In this document: one piece after another, positions 24,989 through 34,544 of the stretch
How positions within the stretch are numbered: the first letter of the stretch is position 1
Layout: every line of letters begins with the position of its first letter
Source: Alphaproteobacteria bacterium
GTDB lineage: Bacteria > Pseudomonadota > Alphaproteobacteria > Rickettsiales > JABCZZ01
Assembly (NCBI GenBank): GCA_013289445.1
Contig: JABCZZ010000014.1
Location: forward strand, 1-39,456
Length of the DNA stretch: 39,456 nt
Direction: 5' to 3'
Translations under genes and position numbers: made by a program
Notes under the pieces: generated by a model
What the model was told of the DNA's origin: nothing
Database searches by the model: none
The model's input: only the letters and a program-made list of their open reading frames with translations

Positions 24989-26965
24989 ATGACAAAATAT
25001 AGAAATTTTTGCATTACCGCAGCCATTGTCTTTTCTTTTTTTTCGTTACCCGCATTCGCAGATGTAGATCCCGAACTGCTTGCTGATGCCAACGCCGGCG
25101 AGGCCCATGCGCAGGCAGTGGTTGGCGCTACGGCACTCAAGGAAGAAAAATTTTCTCTGGCAGTCGAATGGTTTAATAAAGCGGCGGCTCAGGGATCTAT
25201 CAATGCCGATCTCTATCTCGCTTTCATGAGCGGTTATGGCATCGGCGCTGCGCAAAATACCGATGTTGCGCTCAAATGGTTCCATCGCGCACTCGCGGAA
25301 AAAGTGAGCAACAGCGAGTTAATCGCGGCTTTTATGGAGCCCTATTCCATCGGATTGCCGGCACATGAAGGTGAGGCTCTGCAATGGTTTAGAAAAGGCG
25401 CTGAGCAGGGCATTGTTGAAGATCAGTATTATACGGCATTCATGATCGGAAATGGGCTTGGGGTTGCGCGCGATTACATCACGGCGCTCAAATGGTACCG
25501 CAAGGCGGCTGCCCAGAATTACGCTCCTGCCTTATTTAAAATTGGCTATTATTACGACATGGGCCAAGGAGTGGCGCCTGATTACGATCAGGCCATACGC
25601 TGGTACCGCAAGGCCGCCGACCTGGGATTCTCACCCGCGCAATATCAATTGGCCTATATTTATGGCTATGGCAAAGGTGTGCCGCGAGACAATACCGAAG
25701 CGCATAAATGGCTGCAGAAAGCCGCCGATGCGGGGAATGCCGATGCCCAGCTCGACCTGGGACGTTTTGCCGAACGCGCAGGCCATGAGCAGGAAGCCAT
25801 GAGGCTCGATAAAATAGTGGCAGATAAGGGCAATGCGTACGGCGATCACAACATGGCGGTGTATTATTATTACGGGCAGGGCGTGCCCATCAATTACCCC
25901 GAGGCCATGAAATGGTACCGCAAAGCCGCACTGCGCGGACATGTGACTTCCATGTTCAAGATGGGAGAGATGTATCGTGAAGGGCAGGGTGTGCCCATAA
26001 ACTATGAAGAGGCGATGAAATGGTTTCGTATAGCTGCCGCCCATGGGCAGGTAAACGCAGAAGCCTCCATTGCCCAGCTGTATGACCGTGGCTGGGGTGT
26101 GCCGAAAGATCCTGCAGAGGGTGTGAAATGGCACCGCATGGCAGCAGAGGCAGGCGACTCCTCGGAACAATTCAATATGGGATCGGCGTATTATAGCGGA
26201 GATGGAGTTCCCAAAGATCATGCGGAGGCCAGAAAATGGTATCGTATGTCTGCCGAACAGGGAGTTCCTGCCGCGGAGAATAATATGGGAGCCGGCTATT
26301 TTGACGGCGATGGCGTTGAGCAGGATTATGTGCAGGCTTATGCATGGCTCAATGCGGCAGTGGAGCATGGATTTGAGCATTCACGCGATAAACGTGACAG
26401 GGCACTTAAAATCCTCAAGCCCGATGAACTCGTCCGCGCTCAGGCACTCTATGAAGAACACATGAAAAAACTGGGCGGCAAGCAGGAAAAAGACAATGTC
26501 GCTGCCATGCGTACAGAGGCGGAAAAATTTAATGATCCGCAGCTGCAATTTAAACTGGGCAATATTTATCATGACGGCAATGGGGTGCCAAAGGATGATG
26601 CAGAGGCCGTCAAATGGTGGCGCAAGGCTGCCGATCAGAATTTCTTTCGTGCTCAGTATGCGCTGGCTCTTGCTTATCAGAAAGGCGAGGGGGTACCTAA
26701 AGACGTGACGCAAGCGGCAAAATTATTTCTCAACATTGCCGAGCTTGGCCATCCCGATGCACAGGTCAGCCTGGCCTACGCCTATCAGAAGGGTGAGGGT
26801 GTGCCTCAGGATTATGTGCAGGCCTATGTGTGGTTTGGATACGCCGCTGCACAGTTTTATGATGATGGTGTCAAGGGACGCAAAGAACTTGAAAAAATCA
26901 TGACGCCAGAGCAGCTGGAAAAAGCCAAACAAATGGAAAGTGGCACGCAGCCGGCGCAAAAGTAA
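24989..26965 (+). CDS. secreted Sel1-repeat protein
   Basis: A 658-aa protein with a signal peptide (ITAAIVFSFFSLPAFA) and about 15 Sel1-like repeats of roughly 36 residues, for example APALFKIGYYYDMGQGV and the PKDHAEARKWYRMSAEQG type. The repeats fall into two blocks. Each ends with a longer QAYAWLNAAVEHG- or QAYVWFGYAAAQF-type cap plus a helical LKPDELVRAQ or MTPEQLEKAKQ tail, as if two Sel1 proteins were joined. The first three repeats are degenerate. Sel1 proteins act as periplasmic or secreted protein-binding scaffolds; some intracellular bacteria use them with hosts. A GGGGAG precedes the ATG. The gene stands alone; its stop is 15 nt from the convergent PvcA-like gene. Confidence 0.9.
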   Translation: MTKYRNFCITAAIVFSFFSLPAFADVDPELLADANAGEAHAQAVVGATALKEEKFSLAVEWFNKAAAQGSINADLYLAFMSGYGIGAAQNTDVALKWFHRALAEKVSNSELIAAFMEPYSIGLPAHEGEALQWFRKGAEQGIVEDQYYTAFMIGNGLGVARDYITALKWYRKAAAQNYAPALFKIGYYYDMGQGVAPDYDQAIRWYRKAADLGFSPAQYQLAYIYGYGKGVPRDNTEAHKWLQKAADAGNADAQLDLGRFAERAGHEQEAMRLDKIVADKGNAYGDHNMAVYYYYGQGVPINYPEAMKWYRKAALRGHVTSMFKMGEMYREGQGVPINYEEAMKWFRIAAAHGQVNAEASIAQLYDRGWGVPKDPAEGVKWHRMAAEAGDSSEQFNMGSAYYSGDGVPKDHAEARKWYRMSAEQGVPAAENNMGAGYFDGDGVEQDYVQAYAWLNAAVEHGFEHSRDKRDRALKILKPDELVRAQALYEEHMKKLGGKQEKDNVAAMRTEAEKFNDPQLQFKLGNIYHDGNGVPKDDAEAVKWWRKAADQNFFRAQYALALAYQKGEGVPKDVTQAAKLFLNIAELGHPDAQVSLAYAYQKGEGVPQDYVQAYVWFGYAAAQFYDDGVKGRKELEKIMTPEQLEKAKQMESGTQPAQK

Positions 26966-26980
26966 CGCTGTGTTATCGGC

Positions 26981-28576
26981 TTATTTGGTGTGGGTGAAAC
27001 TCTGAGGCCACTTGTCTCTTTGGTAGAAATCCATCTCCGGGCAGATATAGACGAAAGGCTGTCCGGACTGCGCGAATTGTTCAAGCACATCATCGCTGTC
27101 CGCGCTTCTGGCGCCTGCCTTTGTGCTGCGAATCACTATGGGTTTGGCACCGCTGCCTTCGAGTGCAAGCGCCGAATTCTGGGCGAGCTTAATTTTGCTT
27201 TTTGAGACGCGCAACAGACCAGTTCCTTGCCATGGCTGTACCAGATCGCTATTGGTGCTGTCGACCGCGAGGGCAATCTGTCCGGGCTTGGCATGGGTTG
27301 TAAAACGTATGGCGTTAGGCACAGCGATGGCAACCGGGTCGTCCATCAGCGTGCGGTCGGCGACCACGCCTGCCATATACACCATCGTTGAATGCCAGGC
27401 TTCCGCGAGCATACTGCGGCGCAGATGTTCCATGATCTCGGGTACGCTGGGTTTGTCTTTGGCGTTTTGGTTCATCAGGTAGCCATGAATGCGATCCTGA
27501 TCGGCTTCCGTAATATCGGCGTAAGGTTTAAACAAATTCTTTGTCAGTTCGCGGTACAATGCACCAAATTCCTTAGCATTGAGGGATTCCATATCGCCGA
27601 CTGCATCGAGCAATGTATATCGGATATTATAAATGGTGGATTTGAAAAGCGGCACGAAGCGTCCTTCGGGATTAGCCGGGTCAGTATAAGGATCGGCCAC
27701 GATGGCCTTGCGCAGTGACAATTCCACATTCATGGGATCCAGGGTTTTGCCCAGTTTTTCTTCCATCAAAGCAATGGCCTCGCCATAATGTTTTTGGCGT
27801 ACGGCTTTTTGTTCACCTGTCAGCGAGCTCTCAAGCAGATGCTGGTAGTCATTGATGATGACAGCGTTTTCTATGCCGAGTTGCTTCGTCCACCATTTGA
27901 GCGCCGACTGGTAGCGCCCGACAACGTCTTTTTTGGTTTTCCAGGAAGAAGCGATGTGATTGCCGTCGCTGACCACGGTGAACTGTGCCATCTGTTTGCC
28001 GGCAGATGCGGGATGGCCTTCTTGATAGAGTTTATTAATCATGCCGGCTATTTCACCCAGGCGGGCAAGCAATCCGGCTTCCGCCATGCAGGGAAGCTCG
28101 CCTCTGCATTTAAGCGGACAGGCGACTTTGTTGGGCATCATGGGCACCACGAGTTTGATGGGTTCACCCCGATGTATACAGCCGCGTACGTGATCGCGGA
28201 TGCTCAGTTTTTGCAGTGGTGAAACCGAGCTCTTTCTGAACCAGTGATCGACGATGGCTTCGGTAATATATTCGGGTGTGCCAACGCTTTTCTTGCCGGC
28301 ATATCCATAATCGCTGAAGGCTTTTTCGGCTTTTTCTTTGGCGGCTAAGGATCTTTTCTCGATGACGGCCACCGCTGCGTTTTTAAGCATCGGGATCAAA
28401 ATGTCGCGGGCTTCCTCTGGAGTGATGGAAAGCGCTTCGGTGGCAAATTTCTCCGCCGTATACATTTTCCGATCCGACAGATTCTGCGTATGCATGAAAT
28501 GGGAACTGACGACGGATTCGCCTGTTGTTAATCCGCGTACATATTGATCGTTAGCGTCATTCTGCGGCGAAGACAT
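26981..28576 (-). CDS. distant Dit1/PvcA-family (isonitrile synthase-like) protein
   Basis: A 531-aa protein with the ordered motifs of the pyoverdine/dityrosine (Dit1/PvcA) family, whose members turn the amino group of Tyr or Trp into an isonitrile. Around residues 140-180 it has IKLVVPMMPNK, then KCRGELPCMAEAGLLARL, matching the Pro-Lys-rich loop and the P-x-x-x-E-A helix. VVSDGNHIASSW (201-212) matches the SDG strand. AIRFTTHAKPGQIALAV and VQPWQGTGLLRV match the IRxSxH and PWHG segments near the C-terminus, although His is Gln in PWQG. It is longer than PvcA (about 330 aa), with an extra N-terminal region. No pvcB, NRPS or ligase gene is next to it. The family call is by eye; the activity is unproven. 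Confidence 0.6.
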   Translation of the reverse strand: MSSPQNDANDQYVRGLTTGESVVSSHFMHTQNLSDRKMYTAEKFATEALSITPEEARDILIPMLKNAAVAVIEKRSLAAKEKAEKAFSDYGYAGKKSVGTPEYITEAIVDHWFRKSSVSPLQKLSIRDHVRGCIHRGEPIKLVVPMMPNKVACPLKCRGELPCMAEAGLLARLGEIAGMINKLYQEGHPASAGKQMAQFTVVSDGNHIASSWKTKKDVVGRYQSALKWWTKQLGIENAVIINDYQHLLESSLTGEQKAVRQKHYGEAIALMEEKLGKTLDPMNVELSLRKAIVADPYTDPANPEGRFVPLFKSTIYNIRYTLLDAVGDMESLNAKEFGALYRELTKNLFKPYADITEADQDRIHGYLMNQNAKDKPSVPEIMEHLRRSMLAEAWHSTMVYMAGVVADRTLMDDPVAIAVPNAIRFTTHAKPGQIALAVDSTNSDLVQPWQGTGLLRVSKSKIKLAQNSALALEGSGAKPIVIRSTKAGARSADSDDVLEQFAQSGQPFVYICPEMDFYQRDKWPQSFTHTK

Positions 28577-28762
28577 TACGTCTCATCCATATTTTATTGG
28601 CGTCAAAGGATTATACCCTACTGTCGTTAACATTTTGTTACGCGGAACAGTCATTATATAATATATTGATTACAATAGATATTTCATGGGTTCGTGTATT
28701 CGAACCGTTTACTTGATATTCGGCAGATAGCTGCATTAGCAGGATAACCCTGAGAGTAAATT

Positions 28763-30592
28763 ATGCTATATACAAAAAAAGAAATAGCGCAGAGAGGGGG
28801 CTCTAGATACGTAAGCGGCATGATCAGCATAGGTAACAAATCATATTCAATTGAAGAGGCCGCCGTCTTGGCGGGTCAGGCACATAGCCTTGGAAATTTG
28901 CAGGCGGCATTAGGTATTTATGCCCTCATACTGGCGCAATCGCCAAATCATGCGGTGGTCTATAGCAATCAGGCCAATGTCTTAATGCAAATGCACCTGT
29001 ATGACGCGGCGCTGGCAAGTTACGACAAGGCGATTGAATTTGAACCCGGTTTTGCTGATGCACACAGCAATCGCGGCACTCTCCTGCAGGAGATGAAACG
29101 CTACGGCGAGGCGCTGGCCAGTTACAACAAGGCCATCACGCTTAATCCCCATCACGCGGTGATGTATTTTAATCGCGCCAGCCTGCTGAAAAAAATGAAA
29201 CATTATGAAGAAGCGCTGGCCAACTACGATAAGGCAGCTGCGCTTATGCCGGAGCTGGCGGATATTTATAACAATCGCGGCCTTACTCTTTTTGAAATGA
29301 AACGCTACGACGAGGCGCTGGCGCAGTATGATAAAGCCATTGCTCTGCGGACCGACTATGCCGATGCCCATAATAACCGCGCCAATCTTCTCAAGGAAAT
29401 ACACCGGCCGGCAGAGGCGCTTGCCAGTTACGATAAAGTCATTGCACTCAGGGGCGACATTCCTGACTACCATAGCAACCGGGGTGCTGTATTGCAGGAT
29501 ATGAAGCGCTATGAAGAAGCGCTGGCAAGTTATGACAGAGCTATCGCCCTGGATCCCGGCTATGTCGATGCCTATGACAACCGGGGCGTTACCCTGCAGG
29601 AAATGAAACAATATGACGCAGCGCTGGCAAGCCACGAAAAAGCCATCCATTTAAATCCTGAATACGCGGAAGCGTATTGGAACAAGGGCCTGCTCAAACT
29701 CCTGCTCGGCGACTTCGAAGAAGGGTGGAAATTATATGAATGGCGCTGGAGAAGTTTTAAGAAAGTCGATTTTACTGCATTCCAGAAAAAACTGTGGCTC
29801 GGCGAGGAGTCATTGGCTGGCAAAACCATACTCCTGCACGCAGAACAAGGATTGGGCGACACGTTACAATTATGCAGGTATGTACCTTACGTTGAGGCAC
29901 TGGGCGCAAAAGTAATATTAAGGGTGCAGGCGCCATTGATGGGGATGATGGCTACCCTCAAGGGTAATTTTCAGCTGATAAAAGAAAAAGATCCTGATCC
30001 GCAATTCGATGTGCATTGTCCGCTTTTCAGCCTGCCGCTGGCGCTGCAAACGCGGATGGATACTATTCCTGCCGATATTCCCTATCTTCACCCGGATCCA
30101 AAAAAACGTAAGTTATGGGAGGAGCGATTAGGCTCCAAAACGAAACGTCGCGTGGGGCTTGTCTGGTCGGGGGGCACGACCCATAAGAATGATCGGCATC
30201 GCAGCATTGCGCTTGAACGCATGGCGCCTCTGTTGCAATGCAATGCGGAGTTTCATTCGCTGCAAAAAGAATACAGGCCGGCGGATGTTGAGATGTTAGC
30301 GCAGTATCGTATGGTTTCTCACGCAGAGCACTTAAAGGACTTCACCGATACCGCTGCCTTGCTGTCGCAAATGGATCTGGTGATTGCGGTGGATACCTCG
30401 GTGGTGCATCTCGCTGGCGCGTTGGGCAAACCAGTATGGGTGCTGCTCACCTGTGTGCCGGATTTCAGATGGCTGCTCGATAGACAGGACAGTCCCTGGT
30501 ATCCCACCGCGCGCCTGTTGCGCCAGGACAGCGCAGGGGATTGGGAAGGCGTCATTGCCAAAGTAAAGACGCAGCTGGAAAAACAAGGTTAA
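28763..30592 (+). CDS. TPR protein fused to a GT9-like glycosyltransferase domain
   Basis: A 609-aa two-part protein. Residues about 30-335 hold nine tetratricopeptide repeats, for example MKRYDEALAQYDKAIAL. Residues about 355-609 resemble ADP-heptose:LPS heptosyltransferases (GT9): ILLHAEQGLGDTLQLCRYVP, RRVGLVWSGGTTHKNDRHRS and the nucleotide-sugar site MDLVIAVDTSVVHLAGALGKPVWVLL. The layout is common in alphaproteobacteria and is thought to glycosylate proteins or envelope components; the substrate is unknown. The ATG at 28763 has GAGAG upstream; ATG 28820 is possible. Its stop overlaps that of the convergent SPFH gene by 4 nt (TTAA). Confidence 0.9.
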   Translation: MLYTKKEIAQRGGSRYVSGMISIGNKSYSIEEAAVLAGQAHSLGNLQAALGIYALILAQSPNHAVVYSNQANVLMQMHLYDAALASYDKAIEFEPGFADAHSNRGTLLQEMKRYGEALASYNKAITLNPHHAVMYFNRASLLKKMKHYEEALANYDKAAALMPELADIYNNRGLTLFEMKRYDEALAQYDKAIALRTDYADAHNNRANLLKEIHRPAEALASYDKVIALRGDIPDYHSNRGAVLQDMKRYEEALASYDRAIALDPGYVDAYDNRGVTLQEMKQYDAALASHEKAIHLNPEYAEAYWNKGLLKLLLGDFEEGWKLYEWRWRSFKKVDFTAFQKKLWLGEESLAGKTILLHAEQGLGDTLQLCRYVPYVEALGAKVILRVQAPLMGMMATLKGNFQLIKEKDPDPQFDVHCPLFSLPLALQTRMDTIPADIPYLHPDPKKRKLWEERLGSKTKRRVGLVWSGGTTHKNDRHRSIALERMAPLLQCNAEFHSLQKEYRPADVEMLAQYRMVSHAEHLKDFTDTAALLSQMDLVIAVDTSVVHLAGALGKPVWVLLTCVPDFRWLLDRQDSPWYPTARLLRQDSAGDWEGVIAKVKTQLEKQG

Positions 30593-31482
30593 GCTTTAGC
30601 CTTGTCTGCCCCAAGCATGGACTGTAGGATCTGATCAGAAATATCTTTCACCGTTCCGGGCGAATGCGATACGAAAAGCGTATTGGTTTTGTCGCTTTCG
30701 CCGATGGATTTGAGCGTATCAAAATATTGCGTGACCAGTACAAGCTGCATGACTTCCGAGGCAGTGGCATCACCGATGGCCTTCTGGAACTGCTCAATGG
30801 ACGTCTGAAGCCCTTCAATGATGGCTTTGCGCTGGTTGGCGATACCCTGGCCCTGGAGTGCCTTGCTTTCGGATTCTGCTTCGGCTTTTTTCACCACCAG
30901 GATTTTTTCCGCTTCGCCGCGCGCATTTGCCGCCACCTGCTCGCGCTGGGCGGCGTTGATGTCATTCATGGCTGATTTCACCTTGGCGTCAGGTACGATG
31001 TCGGTGACCAGCACATTGACGATTTCATAGCCAAAGCCTGCCATATCCGCATCAAGCTCCTGCTTGACTGCGGCAGCAATTCCCGATTGGCTTGCGAACA
31101 CCTCATCGAGTGTCATGCCCGGAACATGGCCTAAAATCACCTGTTCGACGTAGGACTGAATTTGCTGTACCGGATTGGCAAGTTTGTAATAAGCATCATA
31201 CACTTTTTCCGGACGCACGCGGTTTTGAACCGAAATAGGAATGGTGACGAACACGTTGTCCTTGGTTTTGGTTTCCATGGTCAGAGTAATCTGGTTGACG
31301 CGAAGGCTCACTCTGCCGGCCACGGAATCAATCACCGGCCATTTCCAGTTAAGTCCGGCTTGGGCAATAGTGAGGAATTTGCCAAATCGCGTGATCACCG
31401 CCACTTGTGCGGTATTTACCGTGAAAAAACTTCCCAGGAACACGCACAAGGCCAAGAAGCCTAGAAAACCAAGAAAATACAT
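30589..31482 (-). CDS. SPFH/band-7 membrane-scaffold protein
   Basis: A 297-aa protein with one N-terminal membrane helix (FLGFLALCVFLGSFFTV), an SPFH domain (AQVAVITRFGKFLTIAQAGL, then ETKTKDNVFVTIPISVQNRV) and a coiled-coil tail (AEKILVVKKAEAESESKALQ, then GQGIANQRKAIIEGL). The tail is close to plant HIR-type and prokaryotic stomatin-like proteins, which oligomerise into membrane rings and organise membrane microdomains. A strong GGGGGAT Shine-Dalgarno sequence precedes the ATG. It follows DUF1501 by 136 nt on the same strand. No NfeD partner gene is adjacent. Its end overlaps the convergent TPR gene. Confidence 0.92.
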   Translation of the reverse strand: MYFLGFLGFLALCVFLGSFFTVNTAQVAVITRFGKFLTIAQAGLNWKWPVIDSVAGRVSLRVNQITLTMETKTKDNVFVTIPISVQNRVRPEKVYDAYYKLANPVQQIQSYVEQVILGHVPGMTLDEVFASQSGIAAAVKQELDADMAGFGYEIVNVLVTDIVPDAKVKSAMNDINAAQREQVAANARGEAEKILVVKKAEAESESKALQGQGIANQRKAIIEGLQTSIEQFQKAIGDATASEVMQLVLVTQYFDTLKSIGESDKTNTLFVSHSPGTVKDISDQILQSMLGADKAKA

Positions 31483-31618
31483 TTTATCCCCCTTTGTTAT
31501 ATTGTTAACAAACCTTCCCTGAAGGGCATGTTACTCATCAACCCCGATAAAGCCAGTACAATTACAGGCAGTATACCGATGGGGGATTGCAATCGTATCC
31601 GGGAAATTTTTAAACGGA

Positions 31619-32779
31619 CTACGCCCGCATCACGCCGACCGGTTTGTAGGAATTAAATCCGGGAAAAAGCGATTCTACATGCAAATGCGGCATGCGGCTG
31701 GTAGCAATTTCCGTGAGCACATGGCGGTAGTCGGTGGTCACGGCAAGATCGACCTGGTTATCGAGCTGTTCGGTCGCAAGGCCCGGCCAGCGGCCATAGA
31801 TATTGCCGCCTTTCACGTGTCCGCCCAGTACCAGCATCACGTTGCCGTGCCCGTGATCGGTACCGCCGGAATCATTGCTTTTCAATCTGCGTCCGAACTC
31901 GCTCATCACAACGACAGTGAGCCGATCCTGGTATTTTTCCATGTCGCTCCAGAATGCCGTAAGGCAGCGTGAAAGACCATCCGCCAGATTAGGGAAACGT
32001 CCGCCCTGGCCGATATGTGTATCCCACCCGCCGTAATCGGCAGTGGCGACACGCACACCGATATCCATCTTGATAAGCTGTGCCAGGGTTTTGAGCTCGT
32101 TACTCAGTTCATTGGCGTAGCCGTCGGTCGGATAACTGGCGTTTTTCTCGGGCGTATAATCGAGCAGTTTTCCATGCGCATCTTTAGGCAGGCGTTTGGC
32201 AAAAATATCGAGCACTTGTAAACTATGCGCGCCATTTGTCGCGACGATGCCATCGCCCTGGTAACGCGATTTGAGCAATGACTCCCTGACCTCGGCACCC
32301 TGCAGGGTCATGCGTTTGGCATTGGGGACGACGATGGCGCTGCTGCAGGCAAGCAGTGAGGTAGGAAAGCTGTTGCTGGTGGAAATGACAGGCGTGAAGC
32401 CGGACAGGTGTTCTTGTGATACCATGCGCGTGAGCCAGCCGGTGGAGGTATTTTTATTTTCCGGTGTGCCGCGCTCCATATAATCGATTGCTTCGAAATG
32501 GCTGCGTGTACCATTGGTCAGGCCGCAGGCATGCACAAGAGCCAGATGTTTTTCATCGTAAAGTGTTTTGAGCGCGCCGGCTTTAAAATGAAGGCGGAAA
32601 TCTACATCAGCCAGCGTATTGGCAAGCGGCAGGCCGGGAGTGTCGCCGTCGCGTTCTACCCGTGTCTCGGGGCGACGTTCAGTTTTGTAAATGGCATCGG
32701 CGGAAGGTCCTAAGAGATTGAGACCATCACAGCCACCGCGCAGGAAAATCACCACCAGCATATTATCGGATGCGGACAT
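31619..32779 (-). CDS. DUF1501 family protein
   Basis: A 386-aa DUF1501 protein, a family with an alkaline-phosphatase/sulfatase-like fold. Typical segments are VVIFLRGGCDGLNLLGP at the N-terminus, LVHACGLTNGTRSHFEA, YGGWDTHIGQGG and LTVVVMSEFGRRLKSNDSGG followed by TDHGHGNVMLVLG, where Asp, His and Gly-rich residues suggest a metal site. Unlike many relatives it has no clear Tat signal of its own. The frame is open to 32857, but the ATG at 32779 has GAGGAT upstream and lies 1 nt after the DUF1800 stop. DUF1800-DUF1501 pairs recur in proteobacteria and are thought to act together outside the cytoplasm. Substrate unknown. Confidence 0.92.
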   Translation of the reverse strand: MSASDNMLVVIFLRGGCDGLNLLGPSADAIYKTERRPETRVERDGDTPGLPLANTLADVDFRLHFKAGALKTLYDEKHLALVHACGLTNGTRSHFEAIDYMERGTPENKNTSTGWLTRMVSQEHLSGFTPVISTSNSFPTSLLACSSAIVVPNAKRMTLQGAEVRESLLKSRYQGDGIVATNGAHSLQVLDIFAKRLPKDAHGKLLDYTPEKNASYPTDGYANELSNELKTLAQLIKMDIGVRVATADYGGWDTHIGQGGRFPNLADGLSRCLTAFWSDMEKYQDRLTVVVMSEFGRRLKSNDSGGTDHGHGNVMLVLGGHVKGGNIYGRWPGLATEQLDNQVDLAVTTDYRHVLTEIATSRMPHLHVESLFPGFNSYKPVGVMRA

Positions 32780-32780
32780 A

Positions 32781-34544
32781 TTATCCTCGCCACTGAAATT
32801 CAGGCAACATGCCGATGGTCGTGACCATCTGTTGCAGCGGTTCTTTAAGGGCAGCATTTTTAAGATCAGGCACGAAATACGGATCGTTCGGATGCGGCAT
32901 GAACTGCAGCAGTGCGGTATATAATGCGTTATCCGGTGCCCTGCCGGTAAGCCGCATCACCCAGTAAGTGACGATCTCACCCGAGCTGCGCACGGAAGGG
33001 GGCGTCTGCTGAGCGAGGTCGAATGTGGCGATTTTACCGCCGCCCGCCATGGTGGAGGCGAGCATATTCCAGCTGGAAAGCGTGGTGTTGGTGTTAAGCC
33101 AGTATTCTGCGATATCCGGATGGCCGGTCGGTGTGGGCCATTCAAATTGACGATAACCGGTACCGGTAAGAGTATTAAAGGCATTTTCATTGGGCTTCAC
33201 CTCGGCGCCTGTTGCGCGCAGGAAAGACACCATAAATTCAAACGGTCGTTTTACTTTTCGGGCTTGCGTCTGGGCAAATTCGGGCGAGAGCAGGATTGTC
33301 CTTAGCACGCGCGCGACCTGATCGGGCTTCTTGTACGATTGCTGCCAGACTTTGGCGGCGCGCTTAATCAGCCCTTGCGGTGGGTCGTCGGCGACAAAAC
33401 GGCGGCAGAGCTTGGTGCAAAGATACATGGCGGTGCCCGGATGGCTGGCGATCAGATCGAGCACTTTTCTGCCGTCAGTCATCGGCGCGGTATTGGGGTC
33501 GAACTCGGTGCCCAGTACGCGTTTTTGGTAATTGTCATGCCAGCCGTCGAAATAGGTGAATTTGCCGGTCTTGGGAAAAATGGTGCCGCGGCCTGTATTG
33601 GAGCCGTCTTCAATCGTCCAGCCGGTGAATGCGCGAGCGGCTTCATAGACGTCCTGATCGATATAGCCGATGGGATGGCCATGCACGGCGCCGGGCACTT
33701 CACGCCAGCGGTTGTAGAGATTATTATAATAATGATCGGCACCCAGCGTATGCAGTTCGAACAGTTCGCGCGCATAGTTCTCGTTGGCGGGGCTGGCTTT
33801 GCTTTTGGCGTTATTAAGGTAAAACTGCATCGCGGCGCTTTTGGCAATTTCTTCAAGGAAAGTGCGGAAATTGCCGAAGCAGTGATTGCGCATTACGCCG
33901 TCATAGATAGGAAAGGTGGCGCTGATCTGGGATTGGCTGGTGGCGTTGACGTTGAAATGATTGTGCCAGAATTCTACCATGACTTCGCGTAATTGCCACT
34001 TGCTGTAAATCGCGCGAATCCACGTCGCCGCGCGCACTTCCTGCACGGGGCGGTTACGCTCCTTGCCGTCCATACGCACGCTGTTGTCGGTAAGTTTCCA
34101 CAGCTCCTCCACCGGCATATTGAGCGTGCGAAGTGGCCTGTCCTCGTTCATTGCCGGATAGTCATTCTCGGGCTTTTTCTCCGCGGATTTTTTATCGTCA
34201 GGCTTTTTATCTTCGGGCTTGTTTTCACTGGCCTTGTATTCGATATGCAGTGTTGCTGCCGCCAGACGTGCATTGCAGTAGTCATCCTGTGCCTCAACGG
34301 GATGAAGCTGTGCTTCGAGATATTTGCTAAATCCGGTCTTGGTAAAGTCCTGATAATCCTGAAGCGTGGCACCAAAACTAATGCGGCTCAGGATGGAAAA
34401 TGTCTGGGAATAATCATAAGAGGTCGGGGGTTTTGCTGCCGCTTGCGCTCCCGACGCTACCAGAGAAAGCAGCGCAGGTGCCACAGAGACAGTGCCCAGA
34501 CTGGCCGTTCCTCCCAATACGAATTCTCGCCGCGTGATGCGCAT
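32781..34544 (-). CDS. DUF1800 family protein, Tat-exported
   Basis: A 587-aa DUF1800 protein. The N-terminus TRREFVLGGTASLG is a twin-arginine signal (Arg5-Arg6), so it is probably exported folded, followed by a hydrophobic core ending GAQA. The body holds family segments ILSRISFGATLQDYQDF, VEFWHNHFNVNA, NENYARELFELHTLGADHYY and YEAARAFTGW. An unusual insert near residues 105-130 is a Lys/Asp/Glu/Pro-rich linker (KPEDKKPDDKKSAEKKPEN), likely disordered. It is first of the DUF1800-DUF1501 pair, separated by 1 nt. The function is not known; export with its partner is the best-supported inference. Confidence 0.93.
   Translation of the reverse strand: MRITRREFVLGGTASLGTVSVAPALLSLVASGAQAAAKPPTSYDYSQTFSILSRISFGATLQDYQDFTKTGFSKYLEAQLHPVEAQDDYCNARLAAATLHIEYKASENKPEDKKPDDKKSAEKKPENDYPAMNEDRPLRTLNMPVEELWKLTDNSVRMDGKERNRPVQEVRAATWIRAIYSKWQLREVMVEFWHNHFNVNATSQSQISATFPIYDGVMRNHCFGNFRTFLEEIAKSAAMQFYLNNAKSKASPANENYARELFELHTLGADHYYNNLYNRWREVPGAVHGHPIGYIDQDVYEAARAFTGWTIEDGSNTGRGTIFPKTGKFTYFDGWHDNYQKRVLGTEFDPNTAPMTDGRKVLDLIASHPGTAMYLCTKLCRRFVADDPPQGLIKRAAKVWQQSYKKPDQVARVLRTILLSPEFAQTQARKVKRPFEFMVSFLRATGAEVKPNENAFNTLTGTGYRQFEWPTPTGHPDIAEYWLNTNTTLSSWNMLASTMAGGGKIATFDLAQQTPPSVRSSGEIVTYWVMRLTGRAPDNALYTALLQFMPHPNDPYFVPDLKNAALKEPLQQMVTTIGMLPEFQWRG

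Noticed and set aside
25631..26380. Minus-strand 249-codon frame opposite the Sel1 gene
   Set aside because: Regular repeats in the Sel1 gene keep the antisense frame open; the His/Ile-rich product has no features of a real protein.
28982..29650. Minus-strand 222-codon frame opposite the TPR region
   Set aside because: Again an antisense frame held open by the 102-base TPR periodicity.
29000..29700. Regular direct repeats that might suggest a CRISPR array
   Set aside because: The repeats are 102 bases apart, imperfect and in frame; they encode tetratricopeptide repeats.
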